Assembly (NCBI GenBank): GCA_003990955.1
Contig: BIFV01000002.1
Span: 1 to 64,000, forward strand
Source: Sporomusaceae bacterium FL31
Lineage (GTDB): Bacteria; Bacillota; Negativicutes; DSM-1736; Dendrosporobacteraceae
Direction of reading: 5' to 3'
Length of the DNA: 64,000 nt
This document shows, one piece after another, positions 9,359 to 19,351 of this stretch; the first letter of the stretch is position 1; every line of letters begins with the position of its first letter. The position numbers and the translations under genes are program-made. A model generated the notes under the pieces. The model had not been told where the DNA came from. It did no database searches and saw nothing but the letters and a program-made list of their open reading frames with translations.

Positions 9359-11194
9359 CTATTTCTTTTCATCATCCACAACTTTGTATTCAGCGTCAAC
9401 TACTTTTTCGTCTTTTGTGGAGTTTGCTCCTGCTTGCCCTGCTTCCGCTTCGCCTTGGGCTTCAGTTGCTTGGTAAACAGCCGCTGATAATTCATATAAA
9501 GGCTTTGTTAATTCCTCAGTATCAGCTTTAATCTTCTCAATATCAGAACCCTTTAACGTTTCTTTCAATTTATCTGCAGCTTCTTGAACTTTGTCAATTA
9601 AGGCTTTATCAGCTTTATCGCCAATCTCCTTAATTGTCTTTTCTGCTTGATATACTAAAGAGTCTGCGTTGTTACGCACTTCAACTTCTTCTTTACGTTG
9701 TTTATCTTCAGCAGCATGTACTTCTGCTTCTTTGACCATTCGCTCGATATCATCTTTGCTCATACCACCGGAAGAAGTAATGGTAATTTTTTGTTCTTTT
9801 CCAGTACCCAAGTCTTTTGCTGAAACATGAACAATACCATTTGCATCAATGTCAAAAGTTACTTCAATCCGTGGTACGCCACGTGGAGCTGGTGGAATGC
9901 CTGACAATTCAAAACGGCCAAGTGTCTTGTTACCGGCAGCCATTTCCCTTTCGCCTTGCAGAACATGAATGTCAACTGAAGGCTGGTTATCTGCGGCAGT
10001 AGAAAAAGTCTGACTCTTAGAAGATGGAATTGTGGTATTGCGTTCGATAATTTTTGTGCAAACGCCTCCTAGTGTTTCAATACCAAGAGAAAGAGGAGTT
10101 ACATCCAGTAACAATACGTCTTTAACTTCACCTACAAGAACTCCGGCTTGAATAGCAGCACCTACCGCAACACACTCATCAGGGTTTACACCACGATGCG
10201 GTTCTTTGCCTAAGAACTTTTTAATAGCTTCTTGAACAGCTGGTATACGTGTCGAGCCACCCACTAGAATAACTTTATGGATATCTTTTGCAGTTAAGCC
10301 AGAATCACTTAATGCTTGACGAGTTGGCCCCATCGTTGATTCTACTAAGTCTGCTGTCAATTCTTCAAATTTAGCACGAGTCAAATTCAGATCCATATGC
10401 TTAGGACCAGTTTGGTCGGCCGTGATAAACGGCAAATTAATATTTGTAGTCAGCACACCGGAAAGTTCAATCTTAGCTTTCTCCGCCGCTTCCTTCAAGC
10501 GTTGAGTTGCCATTCGATCTGCTGACAAATCGATACCATGTTCTTTCTTGAACTCCGCAATCATCCAATTCATGACACGCTCATCAAAATCGTCGCCACC
10601 CAGACGGTTGTTACCACTGGTTGCTTTAACTTCGAAAACGCCATCGCCTAGTTCTAAGATAGAAACGTCGAAAGTACCGCCGCCTAAGTCAAACACTAGT
10701 ATAGTATGATCTTCACCTTTATCTAAACCATAAGCCAGCGCTGCCGCAGTTGGTTCATTGATAATCCTCAGCACTTCTAAGCCAGCAACAGTTCCCGCAT
10801 CTTTAGTTGCTTGACGTTGGCTGTCACTAAAATAAGCAGGTACGGTGATAACGGCTTTTGTAACAGTTTCACCCAAATAAGCTTCCGCATCAGCTTTAAG
10901 CTTTTGTAAAATCATAGCTGAAATCTCTTGCGGCGAATATTTCTTATCATCAATACTGACTTTATAATCAGTACCCATATGACGCTTGATCGAAATAATA
11001 GTCCTGTCAGGATTTGATACTGCCTGGCGTTTTGCTAATTGACCAACTAAGCGTTCCCCAGTCTTTGAAAACCCAACCACTGATGGTGTTATGCGCGCGC
11101 CTTCAGCGTTAGCAATGACAGTAGGTTCACCGCCTTCCATAACAGCTACGCATGAATTTGTAGTTCCTAAATCTATACCGATTACTTTTGACAT
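9359..11194 (-). CDS. dnaK: Chaperone protein DnaK (Hsp70)
   Basis: 611-aa Hsp70. The ATPase domain opens with [17 protein letters not shown] and carries [13 protein letters not shown] and [13 protein letters not shown]. The interdomain linker segment [16 protein letters not shown] is followed by the beta-sandwich substrate domain and a helical lid. The tail ends in [12 protein letters not shown]. Length is normal for Firmicutes. A good AGGAGG lies before the ATG. It acts with GrpE and DnaJ from the same operon, under HrcA/CIRCE control. Confidence 0.98.
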   Translation of the reverse strand: MSKVIGIDLGTTNSCVAVMEGGEPTVIANAEGARITPSVVGFSKTGERLVGQLAKRQAVSNPDRTIISIKRHMGTDYKVSIDDKKYSPQEISAMILQKLKADAEAYLGETVTKAVITVPAYFSDSQRQATKDAGTVAGLEVLRIINEPTAAALAYGLDKGEDHTILVFDLGGGTFDVSILELGDGVFEVKATSGNNRLGGDDFDERVMNWMIAEFKKEHGIDLSADRMATQRLKEAAEKAKIELSGVLTTNINLPFITADQTGPKHMDLNLTRAKFEELTADLVESTMGPTRQALSDSGLTAKDIHKVILVGGSTRIPAVQEAIKKFLGKEPHRGVNPDECVAVGAAIQAGVLVGEVKDVLLLDVTPLSLGIETLGGVCTKIIERNTTIPSSKSQTFSTAADNQPSVDIHVLQGEREMAAGNKTLGRFELSGIPPAPRGVPRIEVTFDIDANGIVHVSAKDLGTGKEQKITITSSGGMSKDDIERMVKEAEVHAAEDKQRKEEVEVRNNADSLVYQAEKTIKEIGDKADKALIDKVQEAADKLKETLKGSDIEKIKADTEELTKPLYELSAAVYQATEAQGEAEAGQAGANSTKDEKVVDAEYKVVDDEKK

Positions 11195-11232
11195 AATTGT
11201 AACCTCCTAAAATATATATTGAATTTAACTAA

Positions 11233-11814
11233 TTAACCAATAACTTTTACCATGCTGGGGCGAACAACTTTCCCCCGCACACTATAACCTTTTTGGAGTT
11301 CGTCGACAATAGTACCCTCTGGCTGACTACAATCTTCAACCCGCATAATGGCCTCGTGAAATTGCGGATCAAACGGCAACCCCACTGCTGGAATAGGTTC
11401 TAAACCATTTTTTTCAAGAACGCTTGAAAATTGGCGATAAATCATCTCCACCCCGGATCGCAGTGCCGCAGTATCTTGGCTGGATTCAGCAGTCATTGCA
11501 CGCTCAAAATTATCAAGAAGCGGCAGCAATTCTTTAATAAGATTCTGCACAACTAAGCTAGACAGATCTTCTTTTTCTTGCTTAGTACGACGGCGGAAAT
11601 TATCAAAATCAGCTTGCAAACGTTTTATACGATCAGCGTGTTCTTGCAGCAGGCGATTCTTCTCTTCAATGACTGCCATCATTTTTTCAACTTCACGATA
11701 GTCAAAGCAAACTTCCTCAGTTTGTGTTTCGGCACGATCAGCAGCATCAGAATTAGCCTGTTCATCCACTTCAGAAACACATTCAGCTTCTGAAGTATAT
11801 TTTTTATCAGTCAC
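11233..11814 (-). CDS. grpE: Nucleotide exchange factor GrpE
   Basis: About 193-aa GrpE, nucleotide-exchange factor for DnaK. An acidic N-terminus precedes a long coiled coil (residues about 45-100, KNRLLQEHADRIKRLQADFD then FRRRT). The C-terminal beta domain has the PFDPQFHEAI and VRPSMVKV signatures. The GTG at 11814 is preferred because GAGGTG lies 6 bases before it; a GTG 9 bases upstream overlaps that signal. It starts 17 bases after the chaperonin stop, so the two are in one transcript. Confidence 0.95.
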   Translation of the reverse strand: MTDKKYTSEAECVSEVDEQANSDAADRAETQTEEVCFDYREVEKMMAVIEEKNRLLQEHADRIKRLQADFDNFRRRTKQEKEDLSSLVVQNLIKELLPLLDNFERAMTAESSQDTAALRSGVEMIYRQFSSVLEKNGLEPIPAVGLPFDPQFHEAIMRVEDCSQPEGTIVDELQKGYSVRGKVVRPSMVKVIG

Positions 11815-11831
11815 TATCTTCACCTCAACAT

Positions 11832-13418
11832 TTAAAAATCAGGTAAACCTGGTTCGTTGGTATTCGCCGACTTAGCAGCTTTATCATGATCTTCTTTCTT
11901 TTTAATAATGGTATCAATTCGCAATATCGCTACAGCAACTTCCCCTGCAGCTTTAATTGCATTTATTTTTACCAACGCAGGATCAATCACACCTTTTTCC
12001 TGCATATCGGCAATATGACCGGTATCGCAGTCAATCCCTAAAGAGTCTACCCCTTTTTCTCCCTGAGCGGCAATCACTTCTTCAACTTTTTCTAAAGGAT
12101 TATACCCTGCATTTTCGACAATTTGCGATAATGGCCTTTTCAACGCATTCACTACGCAGTCAACACCGTATATAGCCATACCTTTAATCTGTTCCCGGCT
12201 TTGCTCTACCCTTCTGGCGAGTGCAATTTCAATTGACCCACCCCCAGGCACATAGCCACCTTTGACAGCAGCCTGAACACTTGATGCAGCATCTTTTGCA
12301 ATCCGCTCACGTTCGCCCACAACTTCCTCAGTTGCAGCACCAACCAAGATAGTAGCCATTGGCTTTCCTTTGCCACCTAACACTCTTACCTGTTCCAGTT
12401 TTTCATCTTGATACACCTTATCGGCGTATCCTATATATTTAGTGATATCGCTAGTGCTTTTCTTTAGGCCAGTACGTTTAATCATGCGAGCCCCCACGTG
12501 TTCTGCAACACGCCGTAGGTCTTTGGCATTGACACGTTGTACCACCATGACGTTACCATCAATAAGTATTTCCTCCGCGATATCATGTACACCACGATCT
12601 ACTAAAACAATATTGATGCCTAATTCAATGATTTTTTGGATATTAGCTTTAAACTCCTCCTGAAGATCAATATAACGTTTAAAGCCTGTTTCTGTACTGA
12701 GGGCTTCATCGCCAATTTCTTCTGGTTCAAGGGCATCGTCAATGATCAAAAGCTTGGCATCAGTTAATTCCTGCGGCATTTCCTGACTCATTCGTTCTTT
12801 ATCAACAACTACACCCATGAATACTTCATTACCAGCTCCTTCTTGAGCGGTAATAATATCGGAAAGTTTGAAGTTTTTTTCAGCTAACTTATCAAATCCG
12901 ATAAGCTGTGCTGCCTCAACAACCAAATCAGCTATATCCTGGTGTTCGCGCCCGGCAATCATGGCAATACTGCGCAAAATTGGATCCTGAAGATCAGTAA
13001 GCACACGAGCACGGTGATTAACATGCTCTAAAGCCTGCTCAACGCCATACTTGACACCCTCTATAACTCGTGCTACCGGTACCCCGCGAAGAACCTGATT
13101 TAATCCTTCGGCAACCAAACCACCCGCCATCAAAGTCGCAGTCGTTGTACCGTCGCCGACTTCAGCCTGTTGAGCTTTAGCAATATTGATCAGCATTTTT
13201 GCTGCTGGATGATTAACATCCATTTTATCTAAGATGGTAACCCCGTCGTTTGTAATAATCACTTCTCCGAATCTGTCTACCAGCATAGTATCTAGCCCTT
13301 TAGGACCTATTGTACCTTCAACAGCAGCCGTAATTGCACGTACGGCATTGGCGTTTGTAATCAGTGCTGCTAGACGTTCATCTACTTCAGCCCCGCTGCC
13401 AGCTTGCTTTAGATTCAT
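11832..13418 (-). CDS. Archaeal-type (group III) chaperonin in the dnaK operon
   Basis: 528-aa chaperonin of the thermosome/CCT lineage, not GroEL. Diagnostic segments are TIGPKGLDTMLVDR, ITNDGVTILDKM, the ATP-site GDGTTTATLMAGG, GGGSIEIALARR near the C-terminal equatorial domain, and DTGHIADM. The apical domain has the built-in lid-type insertion of thermosomes (VVVDKERMSQEMP through the IDLQEEF region) in place of a GroES-binding surface, so it should work without GroES. The start at 13418 (MNLKQAGSG) has AGGAGG 7-8 bases upstream. Bacterial members of this clade (group III, described in Carboxydothermus) sit in hrcA-dnaK operons exactly as here. The client range is unknown. Confidence 0.93.
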   Translation of the reverse strand: MNLKQAGSGAEVDERLAALITNANAVRAITAAVEGTIGPKGLDTMLVDRFGEVIITNDGVTILDKMDVNHPAAKMLINIAKAQQAEVGDGTTTATLMAGGLVAEGLNQVLRGVPVARVIEGVKYGVEQALEHVNHRARVLTDLQDPILRSIAMIAGREHQDIADLVVEAAQLIGFDKLAEKNFKLSDIITAQEGAGNEVFMGVVVDKERMSQEMPQELTDAKLLIIDDALEPEEIGDEALSTETGFKRYIDLQEEFKANIQKIIELGINIVLVDRGVHDIAEEILIDGNVMVVQRVNAKDLRRVAEHVGARMIKRTGLKKSTSDITKYIGYADKVYQDEKLEQVRVLGGKGKPMATILVGAATEEVVGERERIAKDAASSVQAAVKGGYVPGGGSIEIALARRVEQSREQIKGMAIYGVDCVVNALKRPLSQIVENAGYNPLEKVEEVIAAQGEKGVDSLGIDCDTGHIADMQEKGVIDPALVKINAIKAAGEVAVAILRIDTIIKKKEDHDKAAKSANTNEPGLPDF

Positions 13419-13453
13419 CCTAGTTCCTCCTATATGTAGCAGGGGCAATTCCC

Positions 13454-14482
13454 CTACATCTTGAACTTTTTCAAAATCCCACCTAAATGACTATGCATAA
13501 ACTCCAATAAAGCCATTACCTTACCATATTCCATTCTAGTTGGTCCTAAAACAGCAATAGTACCAACAACTTGACCATCAATCCGATAAGTGGCCTGAAC
13601 CATACTACAGTCCTTTATCCCACTATATTTGTTTTCATGGCCAATCTTAACAACAACACCTTCGGCATCTTGGGCATGCAAAATATCGCACAATAGCTGC
13701 TCTTCTTCCAGCATGAGTAAAATATTTTTCATTTTCTCAACATCTCTAAACTCAGGCTGACTTAACAACTGAGTTGTGCCGCCTAAATATACCCGTTCTT
13801 TTTTATCAATAGTCAACGCACTATTGATAACCGCAAAGGCTGTTTCAAAGATACTGGAATCAGGAACAATATCACTTTTGATTTCCCGAAACATCGAAGA
13901 CTTAATTGAGTCTAAAGATAACCCCGTCAATCTGTTGTTAATGGCTAAAGCCACTCGCTGCAACTCTTCAAAGGTTGTATCTTCTGGAATATCAATAATC
14001 TTATTTTCAACAAAGCCACTGTCAGTTACGATGACAACAATGACACGTTGCTCATCAAGCGGCAAAAATTGCATATACCGAAAATTAGACTGAGAAATTT
14101 GTGGTGCCAACACCAACGAAATATTATGAGTCATTCGTGATATAATTCGAGCCGTTTCTTGAAAAACTTCTTCAATCCGCCGTACTTTGGCATTATACCA
14201 ACTAGAAATCAAACTGATATCATTATCTGATATCGCTGGTCTCGACAACAAGCTATCTACATAAAATCGATAGCCTTTTGCTGAAGGAATACGACCAGAA
14301 GATGTATGCAGTTGTTCTAAATACCCTAACAGTTCTAAGTCTGCCATTTCGTTACGGATGGTAGCCGGACTGACACCTAAGTCGTATTTTCGCGCAATCG
14401 TTCGCGAACCAATAGGTTCTGCGGTGGAAACATAGTCATTTATTATAGCCTGAAGAATTTTTCGTTTTCGGTCATCAAGCAT
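13454..14482 (-). CDS. hrcA: Heat-inducible transcription repressor HrcA
   Basis: About 342-aa repressor of class I heat-shock genes that binds CIRCE. An N-terminal winged helix (DDRKRKILQAIINDYV, then SPATIRNEMADLE) is followed by the GAF-like domain and the conserved C-terminal IAVLGPTRMEYGKVMALLEF. The ATG at 14482 has AGGAGGT 7 bases upstream; an in-frame GTG three codons earlier overlaps that spacing. It is first gene of the operon and lies 19 bases downstream of a perfect CIRCE, so it represses itself together with the chaperonin, grpE and dnaK. Confidence 0.96.
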   Translation of the reverse strand: MLDDRKRKILQAIINDYVSTAEPIGSRTIARKYDLGVSPATIRNEMADLELLGYLEQLHTSSGRIPSAKGYRFYVDSLLSRPAISDNDISLISSWYNAKVRRIEEVFQETARIISRMTHNISLVLAPQISQSNFRYMQFLPLDEQRVIVVIVTDSGFVENKIIDIPEDTTFEELQRVALAINNRLTGLSLDSIKSSMFREIKSDIVPDSSIFETAFAVINSALTIDKKERVYLGGTTQLLSQPEFRDVEKMKNILLMLEEEQLLCDILHAQDAEGVVVKIGHENKYSGIKDCSMVQATYRIDGQVVGTIAVLGPTRMEYGKVMALLEFMHSHLGGILKKFKM

Positions 14483-14500
14483 CCTTTCCACCTCCTATTG

Positions 14501-14527
14501 TTAGCACTCGACTCGATAGAGTGCTAA
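14501..14527 (-). promoter_or_regulatory. CIRCE operator
   Basis: Exact TTAGCACTC - 9 bases - GAGTGCTAA inverted repeat, the HrcA operator consensus. It lies between the promoter and the hrcA ribosome-binding site, so it controls the whole hrcA-chaperonin-grpE-dnaK transcript. Confidence 0.98.
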
Positions 14528-14538
14528 TATCTACTAAA

Positions 14539-14567
14539 AAAATACCACTCATTTGCTAGAATGTCAA
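14539..14567 (-). promoter_or_regulatory. Sigma-A promoter of the heat-shock operon
   Basis: On the minus strand TTGACA (14567-14562), a 17-base spacer and TATTTT (14544-14539) precede the CIRCE by 11 bases. The placement is right for an HrcA-repressed vegetative promoter. Confidence 0.75.
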
Positions 14568-14603
14568 GATACTCAGCAACTAAGCATACAAATTCCTCTA
14601 AAT

Positions 14604-15737
14604 TTATAGTAGAAATTCCCGAAAAACCGCATTACCAAACTTCATTCCCTGTGGCGTAAGCCACACGTATTCGCCATCTGACAAGATTGCTTCCATTCGT
14701 TCAAGCCGATTTAAGCGATGTTGGTATACAGCAAAGAAGTCATTATTGAATTTTTTATTAAAATCACGAATCGATATTCCTCGGACTGTTCGCAAAGCCA
14801 AAAATGAAAATTCAGCCATTGCTGTTTCAACAGTAGGCTGCTCAACACTTGCTACAAGTGACTTACCAGACCTACTACACTCGATATAGTCTTTTACAGA
14901 GCTTACATTTGCCCTGCGAACCCCGTCTAGGAACGAATGAGCGGCTGCTCCTAACCCCAGATAAGGCTCTGAATACCAATATTTTAAATTATGACGGCAC
15001 TCATAGCTTAATTTTGCAAAATTAGATATTTCATACCGTTTAAATCCATGCTGCGTATTATTAGCAATACTCAGTTCATACATGGCTTCATCCTCATCAT
15101 CACCTGGAAGATTCAAAGCACCTTCAGCTTCTAATTCAGCAAAACAGGTTCCTTCCTCAACTTTCAGTCCATAAACCGATAAATGTTGAATTTCCAATTG
15201 ATAAGCAACCAAAAGACTGCGTTTAAGTTGCTCCAGCGACTGATTAGGAAGACCATACATCAGATCAATATTAATATTAGTAAAACCACAATCCTGAGCT
15301 AAGACAACGGAATCAACAGCTGTTTCTGCGGTATGGATACGACCGATTTCCCGAAGTACATCGTTTGAAAAGGATTGGACACCAAAACTAATTCGGTTTA
15401 CACCTAGCCGACGTATTTCTTGCAACATAGTCTTTTCTGTTGTCCCCGGATTAGCTTCAATACTGATTTCAGCGTTAGGTGCAACCCGAAACGATCTTTT
15501 GATATTTTCCAACACAACAACCAATAGATGGGTCGGCAAAACAGTCGGAGTTCCGCCGCCTATAAAAATGCTGTCCACTACACTTTCAGACAGAAGACCG
15601 CCCTGGTCGGAAATTTCCCGAACCAAGGCGGCTACATAATCTTTATATAGGTGCTCTAAGCCAGCATATGATGGGAAGTCACAGTAATAACACTTTTGTT
15701 TGCAAAAAGGAATATGGACATATAATCCTACGCTCAT
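14604..15737 (-). CDS. hemW: Radical SAM heme chaperone HemW
   Basis: 377-aa HemW/HemN-like radical SAM protein. The CxxxCxxC cluster motif is at residues 12-19 (CKQKCYYC), followed by DFPSYAG, and the family GGGTPTVLP motif is present. HemW binds heme and is regarded as a heme-insertion chaperone; older annotations call it oxygen-independent coproporphyrinogen oxidase. It lacks the longer N-terminus of true HemN, so HemW is preferred. AGGAGG precedes the ATG. It follows lepA by 24 bases, the usual lepA-hemW pair. Confidence 0.92.
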   Translation of the reverse strand: MSVGLYVHIPFCKQKCYYCDFPSYAGLEHLYKDYVAALVREISDQGGLLSESVVDSIFIGGGTPTVLPTHLLVVVLENIKRSFRVAPNAEISIEANPGTTEKTMLQEIRRLGVNRISFGVQSFSNDVLREIGRIHTAETAVDSVVLAQDCGFTNINIDLMYGLPNQSLEQLKRSLLVAYQLEIQHLSVYGLKVEEGTCFAELEAEGALNLPGDDEDEAMYELSIANNTQHGFKRYEISNFAKLSYECRHNLKYWYSEPYLGLGAAAHSFLDGVRRANVSSVKDYIECSRSGKSLVASVEQPTVETAMAEFSFLALRTVRGISIRDFNKKFNNDFFAVYQHRLNRLERMEAILSDGEYVWLTPQGMKFGNAVFREFLL

Positions 15738-15761
15738 AAAACCTCCTGGCTATTTCCCATA

Positions 15762-17558
15762 TTAATCAATTTTCAAGATTGCCATAAAGGCTTCTTGCGG
15801 TATTTCAACACTGCCGACTTGTTTCATGCGTTTTTTACCTTCTTTTTGCTTTTCAAGAAGCTTACGTTTCCGGCTAATATCACCGCCATAGCACTTTGCC
15901 AAAACGTCTTTACGCATCGCCCGAACAGTTTCCCGGGCAATGACTTTATTACCAATCGCGGCTTGGATCGGTATTTCAAACATTTGTTTTGGAATAATCC
16001 CTTTAAGCTTTTCAGCCAACAGCCTGCCACGATAAGAGGCCTTATCGCGATGGACAATAACTGATAATGCATCAACCGGATCACCATTTAACAATATATC
16101 CAGTTTAACAAGAGTTGATGTATGATATCCGATCAACTCATAATCCAAAGAGGCATAGCCACGTGTCGATGATTTCAAACGGTCGAAATAATCATAAATA
16201 ATCTCACTGAGCGGCAAATTATAGGTAATCATGACTCGAGTTGTATCTAAGTATTTCATATCTTTAAATTCACCGCGTTTTTCCTGCGACAGCTCCATGA
16301 CCGCACCGACATAATCATTAGGAACGATCACAGTTGCCTTGACATATGGCTCATCGATATGATCGATCTCCTGAGGTGTTGGCAAACGCGAGGGATTGTC
16401 TATCTCCAGCATTTCACCATCAGTCTTATATACTTTATAAATTACACTTGGTGCAGTAGTAATTAAACTAAGGTTATATTCCCGCTCCAACCGTTCCTGG
16501 ATAACATCCATATGCAACAACCCAAGAAAACCACAGCGAAAACCAAAACCCAATGCAATAGAAGTCTCTGGTTCAAACAATAAAGATGCATCATTAAGTT
16601 GTAGTTTTTCCAAAGCATCTTTTAAGGTATCGTAATCAGCACTATCTACCGGATATAATCCGCAATATACCATCGGAGTTATTTTACGATAGCCAGGTAA
16701 AGCGCTGCCGACCGGCCTTTCCGCATCAGTAATCGTGTCACCGACACGCACATCTTTAACATTTTTAATACTACCAGCAACAAATCCTACTTGACCGGTT
16801 CCCAATTCAGCGATATTAGCCAAATGCGGCTTGAAAATACCTACTTCAGTAACCTCAAACTTTTTATCAGTAGCAATCATTTTTAATTTCATGCCTGGCT
16901 TTATTGTGCCATTCATCACCCGAACATAAGCAATGACACCCTTATAAGCATCAAAATGTGAGTCAAAAATAAGCGCGCTTAATGGCTCCGCAGACGACCC
17001 CTGCGGATGAGGTACTTTTCTTACAATAGCCTCCAGGATTTCCTCAATTCCAATGCCCGCTTTTGCGCTCGCCAACACTGCATCCGAGGTATCCAAGCCA
17101 ATCACTTCTTCGATTTCATGCTTTACCTTCTCCGGATCAGCACTAGGCAAGTCAATCTTATTAATGACAGGGATAATTTCAAGATTATTTTCTAGCGCTA
17201 AATATACATTAGCTAAAGTTTGTGCTTCAATCCCCTGAGCAGCGTCAACAACCAATAAGGCACCCTCACATGCTGCGAGACTCCGCGATACTTCATAAGT
17301 GAAGTCAACGTGCCCTGGTGTATCAATAAGATTAATCATGTATTTCTCGCCATCTTTTGCTATGTATTCTAATCGAACGGCTTGAGCCTTAATTGTAATG
17401 CCTCGCTCCCGTTCCAAATCCATCTGATCCAGGACCTGAGCTTCCATTTCTCGTGCAGAAAGGGCACCTGTGTATTCAATCAACCGGTCAGCAAGTGTGG
17501 ATTTCCCGTGATCTATATGAGCAATAATTGAAAAGTTACGGATGTTTTTCGTATTCAT
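15762..17558 (-). CDS. lepA: Elongation factor 4 (LepA)
   Basis: 598-aa translational GTPase that back-translocates or remodels stalled ribosomes. The G-domain motifs are [10 protein letters not shown] (G1), RERGITI (G2), DTPGHVDF (G3) and NKIDLP (G4). The LepA-specific C-terminal domain includes [21 protein letters not shown]. The length is typical. GGGGAGGG lies upstream of the ATG. It heads the lepA-hemW pair. Confidence 0.97.
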   Translation of the reverse strand: MNTKNIRNFSIIAHIDHGKSTLADRLIEYTGALSAREMEAQVLDQMDLERERGITIKAQAVRLEYIAKDGEKYMINLIDTPGHVDFTYEVSRSLAACEGALLVVDAAQGIEAQTLANVYLALENNLEIIPVINKIDLPSADPEKVKHEIEEVIGLDTSDAVLASAKAGIGIEEILEAIVRKVPHPQGSSAEPLSALIFDSHFDAYKGVIAYVRVMNGTIKPGMKLKMIATDKKFEVTEVGIFKPHLANIAELGTGQVGFVAGSIKNVKDVRVGDTITDAERPVGSALPGYRKITPMVYCGLYPVDSADYDTLKDALEKLQLNDASLLFEPETSIALGFGFRCGFLGLLHMDVIQERLEREYNLSLITTAPSVIYKVYKTDGEMLEIDNPSRLPTPQEIDHIDEPYVKATVIVPNDYVGAVMELSQEKRGEFKDMKYLDTTRVMITYNLPLSEIIYDYFDRLKSSTRGYASLDYELIGYHTSTLVKLDILLNGDPVDALSVIVHRDKASYRGRLLAEKLKGIIPKQMFEIPIQAAIGNKVIARETVRAMRKDVLAKCYGGDISRKRKLLEKQKEGKKRMKQVGSVEIPQEAFMAILKID

Positions 17559-17634
17559 AAAGGCCCTCCCCTCTGTTTTATAATCGCTAAATACTGCTAT
17601 AGATTATAGCATTCGGAGCCATCCCCTGCAAGCA

Positions 17635-18075
17635 TTACCTAAATTGATTCATATATCTGGTTAAATCGCGGCTAAATTCCGTCAAATAGCGATGAATATT
17701 TTGCTTTGTAAAAAGGGCTTCACTAATAAACTGTTTATACCACGTCTTTAAAACACTTAGAATTTTTTGCGAATCAAAATCAATTTGAAGCGGTAAGATA
17801 AAGTGCTGGCCCGCAATCATGATTAGGATTTCTTTGTTATCAATTTTAGCAACAGGATAAACCGCCTTAATATTCAAACTATTTCCGAACACATAAGTCG
17901 AGTATTGCCCGGTATTATCGCGCATGAGATAAAAAGCCTGAGCAAATTCATGCTGATGTGTTAAATTATTCAGTTGAGTTTCAGCTACAATTACACCAAG
18001 TACAACAACAAAAACGAGAGCCAGAATACCTTGACCAATTTTAGCTAAGTCTGTATGTTCCATATTATTAAACAC
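17635..18075 (-). CDS. Hypothetical membrane-anchored protein
   Basis: 146-aa protein I do not recognise. One hydrophobic segment (residues about 15-30, ILALVFVVVLGVIVAETQL) near the N-terminus is followed by about 115 mostly hydrophilic residues, so a membrane-anchored extracytoplasmic domain is likely. The GTG start has GAGGTG 5-6 bases upstream. It sits between the spoIIP terminator and lepA, transcribed the same way as both. The position next to spoIIP may hint at a spore-related role, but nothing in the sequence proves it. Confidence 0.7.
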   Translation of the reverse strand: MFNNMEHTDLAKIGQGILALVFVVVLGVIVAETQLNNLTHQHEFAQAFYLMRDNTGQYSTYVFGNSLNIKAVYPVAKIDNKEILIMIAGQHFILPLQIDFDSQKILSVLKTWYKQFISEALFTKQNIHRYLTEFSRDLTRYMNQFR

Positions 18076-18100
18076 GAAATCACCTCTATCTTAACTTACC

Positions 18101-18165
18101 AAAAAAATGGGATATTAATACATAGAACAGTCGATAAACAACTGTTTATATGCATTAACATCCCA
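18101..18165 (-). terminator. Terminator of spoIIP
   Basis: Long, slightly imperfect stem (TGGGAT..TTAAT..ACAGT paired across a short loop) starting directly at the spoIIP stop and followed on the minus strand by seven T residues. Confidence 0.85.
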
Positions 18166-19227
18166 TCAATTACTTTCTGCAATAATTTGAGCTATGACAT
18201 CACCTAAGAACTCAATACTTCTTTCTGCTTCTTCACGACTGTTTTCTTGCCCCCCGACTTCGATAAGCAACGCTCTTGGATGAAGATGCTGATTATAGCG
18301 CCACTCGACCAACAATATTCCTTTGGACAAACCAGGATAGTATTGATTTAATTTAGCATCTAACAATTTTGCAAAGGCATGGTTTTGCTGCCAATGCGGT
18401 TGCGGCAAATCGGTTTGGCCTGTAGCTACTACAATAGTAATCTTTGCTGCCTGCACCCCGTTAACTATGGCGGTAGAGTTTTCACGTTTATCTGCATCCC
18501 GGTGAATATCAAAGATCATCTGCAAAGATGGATTGTCTGCCACCATTTTTTGAGCGGTAATTTCAGATGCACCATACGCTTTCATAAAGCTAGGATAATC
18601 ATGGATATTCTTACTTTGAATCGCGGGAACACCTAGTTTTTCCAGTCTTTTTACTAGTGCTGCCCCAACATCTACAATCTCCCCAATTTGACCGCCCGGT
18701 TTATGAGCAACGCCAGAGCTCGGTATAAAGGATTCCGCCGTATGGGTGTGATAAATTCCAACTAACGGTTTATCCTTCGGTATCGAACTGATTGAGTCAA
18801 ATTTGGGGAAATTAGGCAAAGTCATTGCACTTACCGTTGTCTGTCCGGTTTGCACAGATGCCAGCACAGGAATCTCTGCCTTTAAAACGGACCGCCAATC
18901 CCGCATATCCACTTCAGTAAAGAACAACACCATTCCATGTAAAATATTTTGAACGCTTATTTCCGGTTTCACTTTAACCGCTGACTTAGCTTCTGCAGTA
19001 CTAGCTAGTCCAGGTATGCCAGAAAATAATACATCACGCCATCTAGGTGGCCATGAGTTATTCCCACTTAATTCATTAGTATTAGAAGCACTTACAGTCA
19101 CGGTAGACTCTGACCAGCTAATGTATGACCAGAGCGTCAGACTGCAGATAACTCCAATAATCATGCTGAATAATAAAATCTTTCTATTAATTAGTTTCTG
19201 TCGACGCCGTTGCTGTCTTGTCAACAT
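18166..19227 (-). CDS. spoIIP: Stage II sporulation protein P
   Basis: 353-aa SpoIIP, peptidoglycan amidase/endopeptidase of the SpoIIDMP engulfment machine. A basic N-terminus is followed by a membrane anchor (residues about 17-34). The catalytic domain has IYHTHTAESF (zinc-ligand His and Glu), VKRLEKLGVPAIQ, FDIHRDAD and LIEVGGQENS. AGGAGGATACA precedes the ATG. It is monocistronic with its own terminator and lies next to gpr, as in many spore formers. Presence supports a true endospore-former. Confidence 0.94.
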   Translation of the reverse strand: MLTRQQRRRQKLINRKILLFSMIIGVICSLTLWSYISWSESTVTVSASNTNELSGNNSWPPRWRDVLFSGIPGLASTAEAKSAVKVKPEISVQNILHGMVLFFTEVDMRDWRSVLKAEIPVLASVQTGQTTVSAMTLPNFPKFDSISSIPKDKPLVGIYHTHTAESFIPSSGVAHKPGGQIGEIVDVGAALVKRLEKLGVPAIQSKNIHDYPSFMKAYGASEITAQKMVADNPSLQMIFDIHRDADKRENSTAIVNGVQAAKITIVVATGQTDLPQPHWQQNHAFAKLLDAKLNQYYPGLSKGILLVEWRYNQHLHPRALLIEVGGQENSREEAERSIEFLGDVIAQIIAESN

Positions 19228-19324
19228 TGTATCCTCCTAAGGGCAAGCAAATAAATTGCTACCTTTTTTTGTTTACATACAATGTATATGCTTGGCAACA
19301 TTCCGATATTACTCCGACAAAAAC

Positions 19325-19350
19325 AAATGCTTGAATTAAGAATCAAGCTA
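19325..19350 (-). terminator. Terminator of gpr
   Basis: GCTTGA..TCAAGC stem (19329-19348) immediately after the gpr stop, followed on the minus strand by a T-rich tail (ATTTGTTTTTG). Confidence 0.65.
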
Positions 19351-19351
19351 A

